A stretch of DNA of 64,000 bases. Source: Streptomyces sp. F001 (GTDB taxonomy: Bacteria > Actinomycetota > Actinomycetes > Streptomycetales > Streptomycetaceae). Both the position numbers and the translations under genes were made by a program. The stretch is taken from assembly GCF_004187715.1 (NCBI RefSeq), contig NZ_QZWF01000001.1:806001-870000 (forward strand), read 5' to 3'. Below the pieces are notes generated by a model, which was not told where the DNA came from, ran no database searches, and saw nothing but the letters and a program-made list of their open reading frames with translations. Below are positions 19,320-30,375 of the stretch, one piece after another; the first letter of the stretch is position 1; each line of letters opens with the position of its first letter.

Positions 19320-20675
19320 TCAGGGCCGCCTGCGACCGAGGTGTTTCCTGGTCCACTCCACGGCGTCCGCGTAGCGTGCCTCGGCGCCGTGCCGGGTCGG
19401 TGTGTAGTACTCCCGGTCCTTCAGGGCGTCCGGGGCGTACTGCTGGCCGGCGATGCCCTCGGGCAGGTCGTGCGGATACACGTACCCCTGGGCGTGGCCC
19501 AGCCCGGCGGCGCCCTTGTAGTGCCCGTCGCGCAGGTGCGGCGGGACGGGGCCGGCCAGTCCCTTGCGTACGTCGTCCAGGGCGGCGCCGATCGCGGTCG
19601 TCGCGGCGTTGGACTTGGGGGCCAGGGCGAGGGCGATGGTGGCGTGGCTGAGGGTGAGGGCGGCCTCGGGGAAGCCGATCATGGCGACGGCCTGGGCGGC
19701 GGCGACCGCGATCGGCAGAGCGTTCGGATCGGCGAGGCCGATGTCCTCGCTGGCGGAGATCATCAGGCGGCGGGCGATGAAGCGGGGGTCCTCGCCGGCC
19801 TCGATCATGCGGGCCAGGTAGTGCAGGGCCGCGTCGACGTCGGAGCCGCGGATCGACTTGATCAGGGCGCTGGCCACGTCGTAGTGCTGGTCGCCGTCGC
19901 GGTCGTACTTCACGGCGGCGCGGTCGACGGTCTCCTCCAGCGTCCGGAGCCCGATGTCCGTCTCGCCCTTGTCGAGCGCGGCCCCGGCGGCGGCCTCCAG
20001 GGCGGTCAGGGCGCGGCGGGCGTCGCCGCCGGCGATCCGCAGCAGGTGGGCCTCGGTGTCCTCGGGGAGCGTGACGGCGCCGTCGAGACCGCGGTCGTCG
20101 GTGAGGGCGCGGCGGATCAGACCGCGCACGTCGTCGTCCGTGAGGGGCTCGAGGGTCAGCAGCAGGGAGCGGGAGAGGAGAGGCGAGATCACCGAGAAGT
20201 ACGGGTTCTCCGTGGTGGCGGCGATCAGCGTGACCCAGCGGTTCTCGACGGCCGGGAGGAGGGAGTCCTGCTGGGCCTTGCTGAAGCGGTGGATCTCGTC
20301 GAGGAAGAGGACGGTCTCCTTGCCGAAGCCGCCGGTGGCGCGGCGGGCGCCGTCGATGACCGCGCGGACCTCCTTGACCCCGGCGGTGATCGCGGACAGC
20401 TCCACGAAGCGCTTGTTGGTGGCCTTGGAGACGACGTAGGCGAGAGTCGTCTTGCCGGTGCCGGGCGGGCCCCACAGGATCACCGAGGACGGACCCGCCG
20501 GTCCCCCGGCGCCCTCGCCGACCAGTCGACGCAGGGGCGAGCCGGGCTTCAGCAGGTGCTGCTGGCCCACGACCTCGTCGAGGGTGCGCGGGCGCATCCG
20601 CACCGCCAGGGGACTTGCGGTCGGGTCCTTCTCCTGGCGTTCTTCTGCGGCGGCGGTGAACAGGTCGGGTTCCAC
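19320..20675 (-). CDS. rarA: Replication-associated recombination protein A (RarA/MgsA)
   Basis: An AAA+ ATPase acting at stalled replication forks. The 451 residues start with [12 protein letters not shown] and [21 protein letters not shown]. The Walker A is [13 protein letters not shown] (about 68-80), the Walker B FLDEIHRF, followed by TTENPYFSV (sensor 1). The C-terminal tetramerisation domain contains [24 protein letters not shown], diagnostic of RarA. The gene is close to the VKOR-like gene and in the same direction. Confidence 0.94.
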   Translation of the reverse strand: MEPDLFTAAAEERQEKDPTASPLAVRMRPRTLDEVVGQQHLLKPGSPLRRLVGEGAGGPAGPSSVILWGPPGTGKTTLAYVVSKATNKRFVELSAITAGVKEVRAVIDGARRATGGFGKETVLFLDEIHRFSKAQQDSLLPAVENRWVTLIAATTENPYFSVISPLLSRSLLLTLEPLTDDDVRGLIRRALTDDRGLDGAVTLPEDTEAHLLRIAGGDARRALTALEAAAGAALDKGETDIGLRTLEETVDRAAVKYDRDGDQHYDVASALIKSIRGSDVDAALHYLARMIEAGEDPRFIARRLMISASEDIGLADPNALPIAVAAAQAVAMIGFPEAALTLSHATIALALAPKSNAATTAIGAALDDVRKGLAGPVPPHLRDGHYKGAAGLGHAQGYVYPHDLPEGIAGQQYAPDALKDREYYTPTRHGAEARYADAVEWTRKHLGRRRP

Positions 20676-20722
20676 GCTGAAACCCTAATTCACCCCACTG
20701 ACAACGCCCTCGGGGCCCGGGC

Positions 20723-21379
20723 TCAGGCCCAGAGCTGGCTGCCCCAGCGGGTGAGGATCAGCATGACGATGACGCCGACGTGCGTGACCGGCAGCACCCA
20801 GGTGAACTCGGCGAAGAATCGCTTGAGGCCGGCGGGGGCCGGCAGGAAGTCGTTCCGGACGTTGAACGACGTCACGTACCAGAACATGACGATCGTGGCG
20901 ACCCAGGCCAGCGAGCACCACAGGCACAGCGCATTGATCCGGTACAGCGACTGGAACATCAGCCAGGTGCAGAAGGCGACGCCGAAGAGCGTGCCGGCGT
21001 TGAAGGTGAGCCAGTACCAGCGCGGGAAGCGGGCCCGGGCGAGCAGGCTCATGCCGACGCAGATCACGATGCCGTAGGTGACGAGGCCGAGCATCGGGTT
21101 GGGGAACCCGAAGACGGAGGCCTGGTCGCTCTCCATGACGCTGCCGCAGGAGACGATGGGGTTGAGGCTGCAGCTCGGCGTGAACGTCTCGCCCTCGGCC
21201 TTGGCTTCGAGGATCTTGAACTTGTCGAGCGTGATGACCCACGCGGCCAGCAGCCCCGCAGCTCCCGTGATCACCAGCAGCAGGGCGAAGGCCCGGCCAC
21301 CACCGACCGTCCGCGGCTCGGCGGCTGCACTCTGCGGTTCGGGCTCGGTGGAGACGTCCCTGACTGTCGTCTTGCTCAT
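20723..21379 (-). CDS. Vitamin K epoxide reductase family membrane protein
   Basis: Bacterial VKOR homologues reoxidise extracytoplasmic thiol oxidases with menaquinone and so drive disulfide formation. I start at ATG 21379 (MSKTTVRDV), giving 218 residues. There are four to five transmembrane helices. The active-site motif CLWC is at 152-155, and the loop cysteines are C70 and C78 (SCSLNPIVSCG). No thioredoxin-like partner is fused or adjacent in this strand, although a DsbA-like protein lies at the right end of the window. Confidence 0.9.
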   Translation of the reverse strand: MSKTTVRDVSTEPEPQSAAAEPRTVGGGRAFALLLVITGAAGLLAAWVITLDKFKILEAKAEGETFTPSCSLNPIVSCGSVMESDQASVFGFPNPMLGLVTYGIVICVGMSLLARARFPRWYWLTFNAGTLFGVAFCTWLMFQSLYRINALCLWCSLAWVATIVMFWYVTSFNVRNDFLPAPAGLKRFFAEFTWVLPVTHVGVIVMLILTRWGSQLWA

Positions 21380-21504
21380 CACGCCGATTCCGTCACTCGA
21401 GGGGATCTGCTTCCAGCATGGGCCATTGTGCCGCACGCGCCCGTGTGTCCACCGTTTGCTGCGCATAAGGACGTCGGCCTGCCGTTCGGTTCCGGACATG
21501 CGCG

Positions 21505-21542
21505 AGGGCGCCGGATGCCTGGGAAGACAGCCGACGCCCTCA
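21505..21542 (-). terminator. Possible hisS terminator
   Basis: GAGGGCG and CGCCCTC form a 7-bp stem around a partly structured 24-base loop, 11 bases past the hisS stop. Confidence 0.4.
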
Positions 21543-21552
21543 GGAACGGCAA

Positions 21553-22815
21553 TCAGCCGAGCCGTGCCTCCAGTTCCGCCACGATCTCGTTGACGCCCAC
21601 CGGCGTCTGCTCGCCGGACTGCATGTCCTTGAGCTGGACGACGCCCTCGGCGAGGTCGCGTTCACCGGCGACGATCGTGTAGCGGGCACCGCTGCGGTTG
21701 GCGTTCTTCATGGCGCCCTTGAGGCCCTTGGCGCCGTAGGAGAAGTCGGCGGCGATGCCGACCTTGCGCAGCTCGGTGACCTTGGCGAACAGCACCCGGC
21801 GGGCCTCCTCGCCGAGCGGCACCGCAAACACGCTGGTACTGGCGGGGAGTTCGAGTTCGACGCCCTCGGCCTCCAGGGCGAGCACCGTGCGGTCGACGCC
21901 GAGCGCCCAGCCGACGGACGGCAGGGCGGGGCCGCCGATCATCTCCGACAGGCCGTCGTAGCGGCCGCCGCCGCCCACCGCGGACTGGGAGCCGAGGCCG
22001 TCGTGGACGAATTCGAAGGTCGTGCGGGTGTAGTAGTCCAGGCCGCGCACCAACTTCGGGTCGTCCTCGAAGGCGACGCCCGCGGCGCCGAGCAGCTCGC
22101 GCACCTCCTCGTGGTAGGCCTTGCAGGCGTCGCAGAGGTAGTCACGCAGCAGCGGGGCATCCCCGAGCTGCTTCTGGACCGACTCGCGCTTGTCGTCCAG
22201 GACGCGGAGCGGGTTGATCTCGGCGCGGCGGCGCGTGTCCTCGTCGATGTCCAGGCCGCGCAGGAAGTCCTGCAGCGCGGCCCGGTACACCGGGCGGCAC
22301 TCCTTGTCGCCCAGGCTGTTGAGCAGGATCCGGAAGTTGCTCAGTCCCAGCGAGCGGTACGCCTGGTCGGCCAGGATGATCAGCTCGGCGTCCAGCGCCG
22401 GGTCCTCGGCACCGATCGCCTCGGCGCCGACCTGCGAGAAGTGCCTGTAACGGCCCTTCTGGGGGCGCTCGTAGCGGTAGTAGGAGCCCGAGTACCAGAG
22501 CTTGACCGGGAGGTTGCCCACCTTGTGCAGGTTGGCCTCCAGGGCCGCGCGCAGGACCGAGGCCGTGCCCTCGGGGCGCAGGGCGAGCTTGTCGCCGCCC
22601 TTGGTCTCGAAGGCGTACATCTCCTTGGTCACGATGTCGGTGGACTCGCCCACGCCGCGTGCGAACAGCTCGACGCTCTCGAAGCCGGGTGTCTCGATGT
22701 ACCCGTAGCCGGAGTTGCGCAGCGGCGCGGCGATCGCCTCGCGGACGGCCAGGTACTTGGCGCTGTCCGGCGGGATCAGGTCGTACGTGCCCTTGGGGGC
22801 CTTGAAGGTGCTCAC
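21553..22815 (-). CDS. hisS: Histidyl-tRNA synthetase
   Basis: Charges tRNA-His. I choose GTG 22815 ([15 protein letters not shown]), which gives a normal 420-residue protein. Class II motifs are visible: motif 2-type [22 protein letters not shown], the histidine-specific [15 protein letters not shown], and GGGGRYDGL. The C-terminal anticodon domain is complete. It lies 11 bases downstream of the metallo-hydrolase gene and is probably co-transcribed with it. Confidence 0.97.
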   Translation of the reverse strand: MSTFKAPKGTYDLIPPDSAKYLAVREAIAAPLRNSGYGYIETPGFESVELFARGVGESTDIVTKEMYAFETKGGDKLALRPEGTASVLRAALEANLHKVGNLPVKLWYSGSYYRYERPQKGRYRHFSQVGAEAIGAEDPALDAELIILADQAYRSLGLSNFRILLNSLGDKECRPVYRAALQDFLRGLDIDEDTRRRAEINPLRVLDDKRESVQKQLGDAPLLRDYLCDACKAYHEEVRELLGAAGVAFEDDPKLVRGLDYYTRTTFEFVHDGLGSQSAVGGGGRYDGLSEMIGGPALPSVGWALGVDRTVLALEAEGVELELPASTSVFAVPLGEEARRVLFAKVTELRKVGIAADFSYGAKGLKGAMKNANRSGARYTIVAGERDLAEGVVQLKDMQSGEQTPVGVNEIVAELEARLG

Positions 22816-22826
22816 GGAAGGTCTCG

Positions 22827-23534
22827 TCACATTCCTCGTCGGGGAGCTTCCTGGGCTCCCAGGCCGGCGGCCACCTGCCGCAGATACGGGTTGGTGGCGC
22901 GCTCCTGGCCGATGGTCGTCTGGGGGCCGTGGCCGGACAGCACCACGGTCGAGTCGTCGAGCGGCAGGCACACGCGGGCCAGCGAGTCGAGCATCTCGGC
23001 CATGTCACCGCCGGGCAGGTCGGTGCGTCCGATGGAGCCGGCGAAGAGCAGATCCCCGGAGAAGAAGACCGACGGGATGTCGGCGGTCTCGGGCATCCGG
23101 AAGGTCACCGACCCCTTGGTATGGCCCGGCGCGTGTGCGACGGAGAGCTCCAGCCCGGCCAGTTCCAGCCGGACGCCGTCGGCGAGCTCCTTGACGTCGT
23201 CGGGCTCCCCCACGGTCAGCTCGCCCATCAGCGGCATCCCGATGGACCGGCCGAGGGCCTTCTCGGGGTCGCTCATCATGTAGCGGTCCTCGGGGTGGAT
23301 CCAGGCCGGTACGTCGTGCGCGCCGCAGACCGGGACGACCGAGGCCACGTGGTCGAGGTGGCCGTGGGTGAGGACGACGGCGACGGGCTTGAGCCGATGC
23401 TTCCTGATCGCTTCCTCGACACCTTCGGCGGCCTGGTGGCCGGGGTCGATGATCACGCACTCCTCACCGGCGGCGGGGGCGACGAGATAACAGTTCGTCC
23501 CCCAGGCCCCGGCGGGGAACCCGGCAATGAGCAC
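22827..23534 (-). CDS. MBL-fold metallo-hydrolase (glyoxalase II-like)
   Basis: The 235-residue protein has the zinc motif THGHLDH near 65-71, [10 protein letters not shown] (third histidine) and [14 protein letters not shown] (bridging aspartate), then [13 protein letters not shown]. These place it in the hydroxyacylglutathione-hydrolase-like branch. The exact substrate is unknown; streptomycetes lack glutathione, so a mycothiol or other thioester is possible. I use GTG 23534 ([16 protein letters not shown]) with AAGGA upstream. It precedes hisS and diverges from the cyclophilin gene. Confidence 0.88.
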   Translation of the reverse strand: MLIAGFPAGAWGTNCYLVAPAAGEECVIIDPGHQAAEGVEEAIRKHRLKPVAVVLTHGHLDHVASVVPVCGAHDVPAWIHPEDRYMMSDPEKALGRSIGMPLMGELTVGEPDDVKELADGVRLELAGLELSVAHAPGHTKGSVTFRMPETADIPSVFFSGDLLFAGSIGRTDLPGGDMAEMLDSLARVCLPLDDSTVVLSGHGPQTTIGQERATNPYLRQVAAGLGAQEAPRRGM

Positions 23535-23714
23535 GATCGTCCTTCGTTTGGGTCGGTACGGGCGGACTTGGCGGCGGCTGCGCCTGACGTCAGAGCCTAC
23601 CGGCGCTGCCGATTCCTCAGCGAACCCATATACGGTACGGGGCACACGCAGGCGGTCGGCTCACAGCACGCGCACGTACCGGTCGACGTTCGAGACGCAT
23701 GAGGAGTAAACCCG

Positions 23715-24533
23715 GTGGTCAGCCAGGAACAGCGGCGGCGTCAGCTCGCCCGGGAGAAGTTCTTGCGGCAGCAGCAGCGGCGCACCGACGCCCGGCGCAA
23801 GGCGCGTATGCGCAACGCCGCGATCGCGTCGGCGCTCGGCGTGGTCCTGATCGGCAGCCTCGCGCTGTATACGACCGACGCCCTCAAGGAGGACGAGAAG
23901 ACCAACGCGGGCTCTGAGGTCACCGAGAGCTCCTCGCCGGCCAGCCCGCTGCCGGACCCGTGCGAGAAGCCTGCCGCGGGCAAGGTCAAGTCGGAGACCT
24001 GGAAGAAGGAGCCGGCGATGACCATCGACAAGTCGGCCGGGTACACGATGAAGCTCGCGACGACGTGCGGTGACATAGACATCGACCTGAAGACCTCGGC
24101 GGCCCCGCACACCGTCAACTCGTTCAACTTCCTCGCCGGCAAGGGCTACTTCGACCACACGAAGTGCCACCGCCTGACCACCAACGGCATCTACGTGCTC
24201 CAGTGCGGCGACCCGACGGGCAGCGGCAGCGGCGGTCCCGGCTACACGATTCCGGACGAGAATCTGAAGGACAAGAGCCTCAAGGGCAACGTGTACCCGG
24301 CGGGCACGGTGGCGATGGCGAACACGGGGCAGGCGGACTCCGGCGGCAGCCAGTTCTTCCTCGTGTACCAGGACAGTCAGCTGCCCCCCAGCTACACACC
24401 GTTCGGTACCGTTTCCAAGTCGGGCATGACCGTGCTGAAGAAGATCGCCGCCGCAGGTGAGAGCACGGGCGCCGGTGACGGGGCGCCGAACGCAACGGTC
24501 GTGATCAACAAGACAACCGTCACGAAATCCTGA
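23715..24533 (+). CDS. Membrane-anchored cyclophilin-type peptidyl-prolyl isomerase
   Basis: Cyclophilins catalyse cis-trans isomerisation of prolyl bonds. The 272-residue protein has a very basic cytoplasmic N-terminus (about 1-33). One transmembrane helix (34-52) follows, then a Ser/Pro linker and an extracytoplasmic cyclophilin domain. Signatures include TVNSFNFLAGKGYFD, ANTGQADSGGSQFFLVY and TPFGTV. Four cysteines lie in the exported part. GTG start with GGAG about nine bases upstream. It is divergent from the MBL gene. Confidence 0.92.
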   Translation: MVSQEQRRRQLAREKFLRQQQRRTDARRKARMRNAAIASALGVVLIGSLALYTTDALKEDEKTNAGSEVTESSSPASPLPDPCEKPAAGKVKSETWKKEPAMTIDKSAGYTMKLATTCGDIDIDLKTSAAPHTVNSFNFLAGKGYFDHTKCHRLTTNGIYVLQCGDPTGSGSGGPGYTIPDENLKDKSLKGNVYPAGTVAMANTGQADSGGSQFFLVYQDSQLPPSYTPFGTVSKSGMTVLKKIAAAGESTGAGDGAPNATVVINKTTVTKS

Positions 24534-24567
24534 CCGCCAACTGCGGAATTTCGGTCGCGCGGGATGC

Positions 24568-24596
24568 GGACAGGCAACCCGCCGGTCGCCTATGTT
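24568..24596 (+). promoter_or_regulatory. Possible promoter of the DUF349 gene
   Basis: CGGACA at 24568-24573 and TATGTT at 24591-24596 with a 17-base spacer lie 72 bases before the start codon. The assignment is by eye only. Confidence 0.35.
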
Positions 24597-24667
24597 GGCC
24601 GTGACGAAACTGTGGACGATGCCCGGGGGCTCGAGGCCCTGCGCAGGCATCATGTGGAGGAGGCGCT

Positions 24668-25897
24668 GTGAGCAGCGACCCGTGGGGCCGCGTCGACGAG
24701 ACGGGGACCGTGTACGTGCGTACGGCCGACGGCGAGAAGGTCGTCGGTTCCTGGCAGGCAGGCTCCCCTGAGGAAGCGCTGGCCTACTTCGAGCGCAAGT
24801 ACGAGGGCCTGGTTGTCGAGATCGGCCTCCTCGAGAAGCGAGTGCAGACGACCGACCTGTCGGCGAAGGACGCCAAGGCCGCGATCGACCATCTGCGCGA
24901 GCAGGTCGACGCGCACCACGCGGTCGGTGATCTGGATGCGCTGCGGGCCCGGCTGGACAAGCTGGTCCAGACCGTCGAGGCTCGGCGCGAGCAGCGCAAG
25001 GCGCAGCGGGCGCGGCAGGCGGACGAGGCGCGGCACGCCAAGGAGTCTCTGGTCGCCGAGGCCGAGGAACTGGCGCAGTCGGACCAGTGGCGGGCGGCCG
25101 GCGAGCGGCTGCGGGCTCTGGTGGACACCTGGAAGGGGCTGCCACGGCTGGACCGCAAGTCGGACGACGAGCTGTGGCACCGCTTCTCGCACGCCCGGTC
25201 GGCGTTCTCCAAGCGCCGCAAGGCGCACTTCGCGCAGCTGGACGCGCAGCGCGAGGAGGCCCGCAGGGCCAAGGAGCGGCTGGTCGCCGAGGCCGAGGCC
25301 CTTTCGGGGTCGACCGACTGGGGTCCGACGGCCGCGCGCTACCGCGAACTGATGTCCGAGTGGAAGGCGGCGGGCCGCGCCCAGCGCGAGCACGAGGACG
25401 ACCTGTGGAACCGCTTCCGCGGCGCCCAGGACGTCTTCTTCGCCGCCCGCAGCTCGGTCTTCGCCGAGCGTGACGCGGAGCAGGCGGAGAACCTCAAGCT
25501 CAAGGAGGAGCTGGCCGGTGAGGCCGAGAAGATCCTCCCGGTCACGGATCTGAAGGCGGCGCGGGCCGCGTTCCGCTCGATCAACGAGCGCTGGGAGGCC
25601 ATCGGCCATGTGCCGCGGGATGCCCGGCCGAAGGTCGAGGGCCGGATGCACTCCGTCGAGCGGGCCATCCAGGAGGCCGAGGAAGCCGAGTGGCGCCGCA
25701 CCAACCCGGAGGCACGCGCGCGTGCCGAGGGTCTGACGGGCCAGCTCCAGGCCGCGGTGGACAAGCTGAAGACGCAGATCGAGCAGGCGCGCGCCCAGGG
25801 CAACAACGCCAGGGCCGACAAGCTCGAGCGGGAGCTGGAGGGCCGCCAGGCCCTGCTGGACCAGGCGCTGAAGGGCCTCCAGGAGTTCGGCGGCTGA
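24668..25897 (+). CDS. DUF349 repeat coiled-coil protein
   Basis: The 409 residues are highly charged and helical. They contain about three copies of the DUF349 pattern, each with a W-K-G/A and LWxRF-type core: DTWKGLPRLDRKSDDELWHRF, then SEWKAAGRAQREHEDDLWNRF, then NERWEAIGHVPRD. The C-terminus is a Lys/Gln/Ala-rich coiled coil. No biochemical role is established for this family to my knowledge. GTG start follows a strong GGAGGAGG. It converges on relA with a shared strong terminator. Confidence 0.88.
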   Translation: MSSDPWGRVDETGTVYVRTADGEKVVGSWQAGSPEEALAYFERKYEGLVVEIGLLEKRVQTTDLSAKDAKAAIDHLREQVDAHHAVGDLDALRARLDKLVQTVEARREQRKAQRARQADEARHAKESLVAEAEELAQSDQWRAAGERLRALVDTWKGLPRLDRKSDDELWHRFSHARSAFSKRRKAHFAQLDAQREEARRAKERLVAEAEALSGSTDWGPTAARYRELMSEWKAAGRAQREHEDDLWNRFRGAQDVFFAARSSVFAERDAEQAENLKLKEELAGEAEKILPVTDLKAARAAFRSINERWEAIGHVPRDARPKVEGRMHSVERAIQEAEEAEWRRTNPEARARAEGLTGQLQAAVDKLKTQIEQARAQGNNARADKLERELEGRQALLDQALKGLQEFGG

Positions 25898-25913
25898 CCG
25901 ACGCCCGGCAGGC

Positions 25914-25954
25914 ACGACAGGGGCTCCCGTACGCGGTACGGGAGCCCCTGTCGT
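25914..25954. terminator. Bidirectional terminator between DUF349 gene and relA
   Basis: A 19-bp perfect stem (25914-25932 with 25936-25954) has a three-base GCG loop, followed by TTGTCT on the plus strand. It serves the two convergent genes. Confidence 0.9.
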
Positions 25955-25969
25955 TTGTCTCGTGCGGCC

Positions 25970-28501
<2,532 letters not shown>

Positions 28502-28560
28502 GAGGGCTCCTCGTGCGCGATCCGGGTCCCCCGGTCAGGCTCCGGAGACCCCATGGTAGC

Positions 28561-28599
28561 GATCCTGAGCTCCAGGATCGCCCTCAGACCGATCTGAGG
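28561..28599 (-). other. Two consecutive small hairpins in the relA leader
   Basis: GATCCTG/CAGGATC (28561-28579, five-base loop) and CCTCAGA/TCTGAGG (28582-28599, four-base loop) are both perfect 7-bp stems 60-98 bases upstream of the relA start. They could be leader structure or operator dyads. Confidence 0.45.
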
Positions 28600-28621
28600 A
28601 CCATGTACCCCGGTAACACCA

Positions 28622-28654
28622 GAGGCGGGCACCGGATTCCTCCGGGCCCGCCTC
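28622..28654 (-). terminator. Candidate apt terminator
   Basis: GAGGCGGGC and GCCCGCCTC form a 9-bp perfect stem with an inner CCGGATTCCTCCGG hairpin, about 80 bases past the apt stop. Confidence 0.55.
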
Positions 28655-28734
28655 AGCGGTGTCATACGGGTGGCGTGCGCCTTTCGCCTGCCTTGCCGCG
28701 CAGGGTGTGCCGGGCCGACGTCCTGAACGCCGGC

Positions 28735-29274
28735 TCAGACGGTGAGGAGCGACTCCAGGGGTGCCCCGTCGAGGGCCGGTTCCAGGCGGGCGCGGCCGTT
28801 CAGGAACGCCAGTTCCATCAGGACGGCGACGCCCGCGACCTGGGCACCGGCCCGGCGGATGAGCTCGAGGGAGGCCTCGGCGGTGCCGCCGGTGGCGAGG
28901 ACGTCGTCGACGACCAGGACACGGTCGCCTCCGGTCAGGTCCTCGGCGTGCACCTCGATCTCCGCGGAGCCGTACTCCAGGTCGTACGCCTGGCGGAGGG
29001 TGGCTCCGGGGAGCTTGCCCGCCTTGCGTACGGGGATGAAGCCGACGCCGGCCCGGACGGCGACCGGGGCGCCGAGGATGAAGCCACGGGCCTCCAGGCC
29101 GACGATCTTGGTGGCGCCGGTGCGCCCGGCGATCTCGGCCAGCGCGTCGGTGAGCGCGGTGAATGCCGCCGGGTCCGCCAGGAGGGGGGTGATGTCCTTG
29201 AACATCACGCCCGGCTCCGGGTAGTCGGACACGTCGCGGATGCGGCTGAGCAGCAGCTCCTTGATGCCGGTCAT
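28735..29274 (-). CDS. apt: Adenine phosphoribosyltransferase
   Basis: Salvages adenine to AMP with PRPP. The 179-residue protein starts at ATG 29274, which overlaps the secF stop by four bases. It has PGVMFKDITPLL near 21-32, GLEARGFILGAP near 59-70 and the PRPP loop VLVVDDVLATGGTA at about 119-132. It is translated with secF. The location beside relA links purine nucleotide supply and ppGpp, as in many actinomycetes. Confidence 0.96.
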   Translation of the reverse strand: MTGIKELLLSRIRDVSDYPEPGVMFKDITPLLADPAAFTALTDALAEIAGRTGATKIVGLEARGFILGAPVAVRAGVGFIPVRKAGKLPGATLRQAYDLEYGSAEIEVHAEDLTGGDRVLVVDDVLATGGTAEASLELIRRAGAQVAGVAVLMELAFLNGRARLEPALDGAPLESLLTV

Positions 29275-30374
29275 CGGCGCTTCCCCGAGGGTCGGCCGCG
29301 GCCCCGGTTGCGGGAGGCGGGCTGGTTGCGCGGGCCGACGACGGCCGGGGCTGCGTCCTCGGGCCCGTCGGCGAACGACTCGTCGGCGGTCTCGGCCTCC
29401 AGCGGCTCGCCCTTCTCCCGCTTGGCGAGGACACGCTTCTTCAGGGCCTTCATCTGCGGCTCGCGCTCCTTGAGGTCGGCGACGAGCGGCGTGGCGATGA
29501 AGATCGAGGAGTACGCACCGGCCGCGAGACCGACGAACAGCGACAGCGAGATGTCGTTGAGCATGCCGGCGCCGAGGACACCGCCGCCGATGAACAGCAG
29601 GCCCCCCACCGGCAGCAGCGCCACCACCGTGGTGTTGATCGAGCGGACCAGGGTGCTGTTGATGGAGCGGTTGGCGATGTCGCTGTATGTCCAGCGGGTC
29701 TGCTTGGTGATGTCCTTCGTCTGCTCCTTGAGGCTGTCGAAGACGACGACCGTGTCGTAGAGCGAGTAACCGAGGATCGTCAGCAGACCGATCACCGTGC
29801 CCGGTGTGACCTCGAAGCCGACGAGGGCGTAGATGCCGACCGTGATGGTGATGTCGTGGATCAGGGCGACGAACGCGGCGAGCGCCATGCGCCACTCGAA
29901 GGCGATCGCCAGATAGATCACCACGAGGATCAGGAAGATCCCGAGGCCCTGCCAGGCCTTGTTGGCGATCTGGTCACCCCAACTGGGGCCGACCAGTTCG
30001 GCGTTGATCTTCTCCGAGTCGACCTTCAGGTCCTCGGCGAGCGTTTCCTTGATCTGGTCCGACCTGTCGGTGTCGATACCGGCGATCTGGATCCGCAGGC
30101 TGCCGTTGCCGAGCCCCTGGACGATGGCGTCGTGACCGGACGCCTCCTCCGCGTACTCCTCGGCCTGGGAGACCGAGACGGACGTCTTGGGTGTGGTGAA
30201 GACGGCACCGCCCTGGAACTCGATGCCCATGTTCAGGCCGCGCACCGCCAGGCCGACGATGGCCGTGATGGTGATCAGGATCGAGATGCCGTACCAGATC
30301 TTGCGGTTGCCGACGAAGTCGTAACTGACCTCGCCTCGGTGCAGTCGGGCGCCGAGGTTGCCGAGCTTCGACAT
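29271..30374 (-). CDS. secF: Protein-export membrane protein SecF
   Basis: SecDF uses the proton motive force to assist late steps of Sec export. I start at ATG 30374 (MSKLGNLGARLHRGEV), giving 367 residues. Six transmembrane helices and family motifs GIEFQGG, YDTVVVFDSLKEQ and the TTVVALLPVGGL segment are visible. A charged, Arg/Pro-rich cytoplasmic tail (about 300-367) follows the last helix. One base separates it from secD. Confidence 0.95.
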   Translation of the reverse strand: MSKLGNLGARLHRGEVSYDFVGNRKIWYGISILITITAIVGLAVRGLNMGIEFQGGAVFTTPKTSVSVSQAEEYAEEASGHDAIVQGLGNGSLRIQIAGIDTDRSDQIKETLAEDLKVDSEKINAELVGPSWGDQIANKAWQGLGIFLILVVIYLAIAFEWRMALAAFVALIHDITITVGIYALVGFEVTPGTVIGLLTILGYSLYDTVVVFDSLKEQTKDITKQTRWTYSDIANRSINSTLVRSINTTVVALLPVGGLLFIGGGVLGAGMLNDISLSLFVGLAAGAYSSIFIATPLVADLKEREPQMKALKKRVLAKREKGEPLEAETADESFADGPEDAAPAVVGPRNQPASRNRGRGRPSGKRR

Positions 30375-30375
30375 C

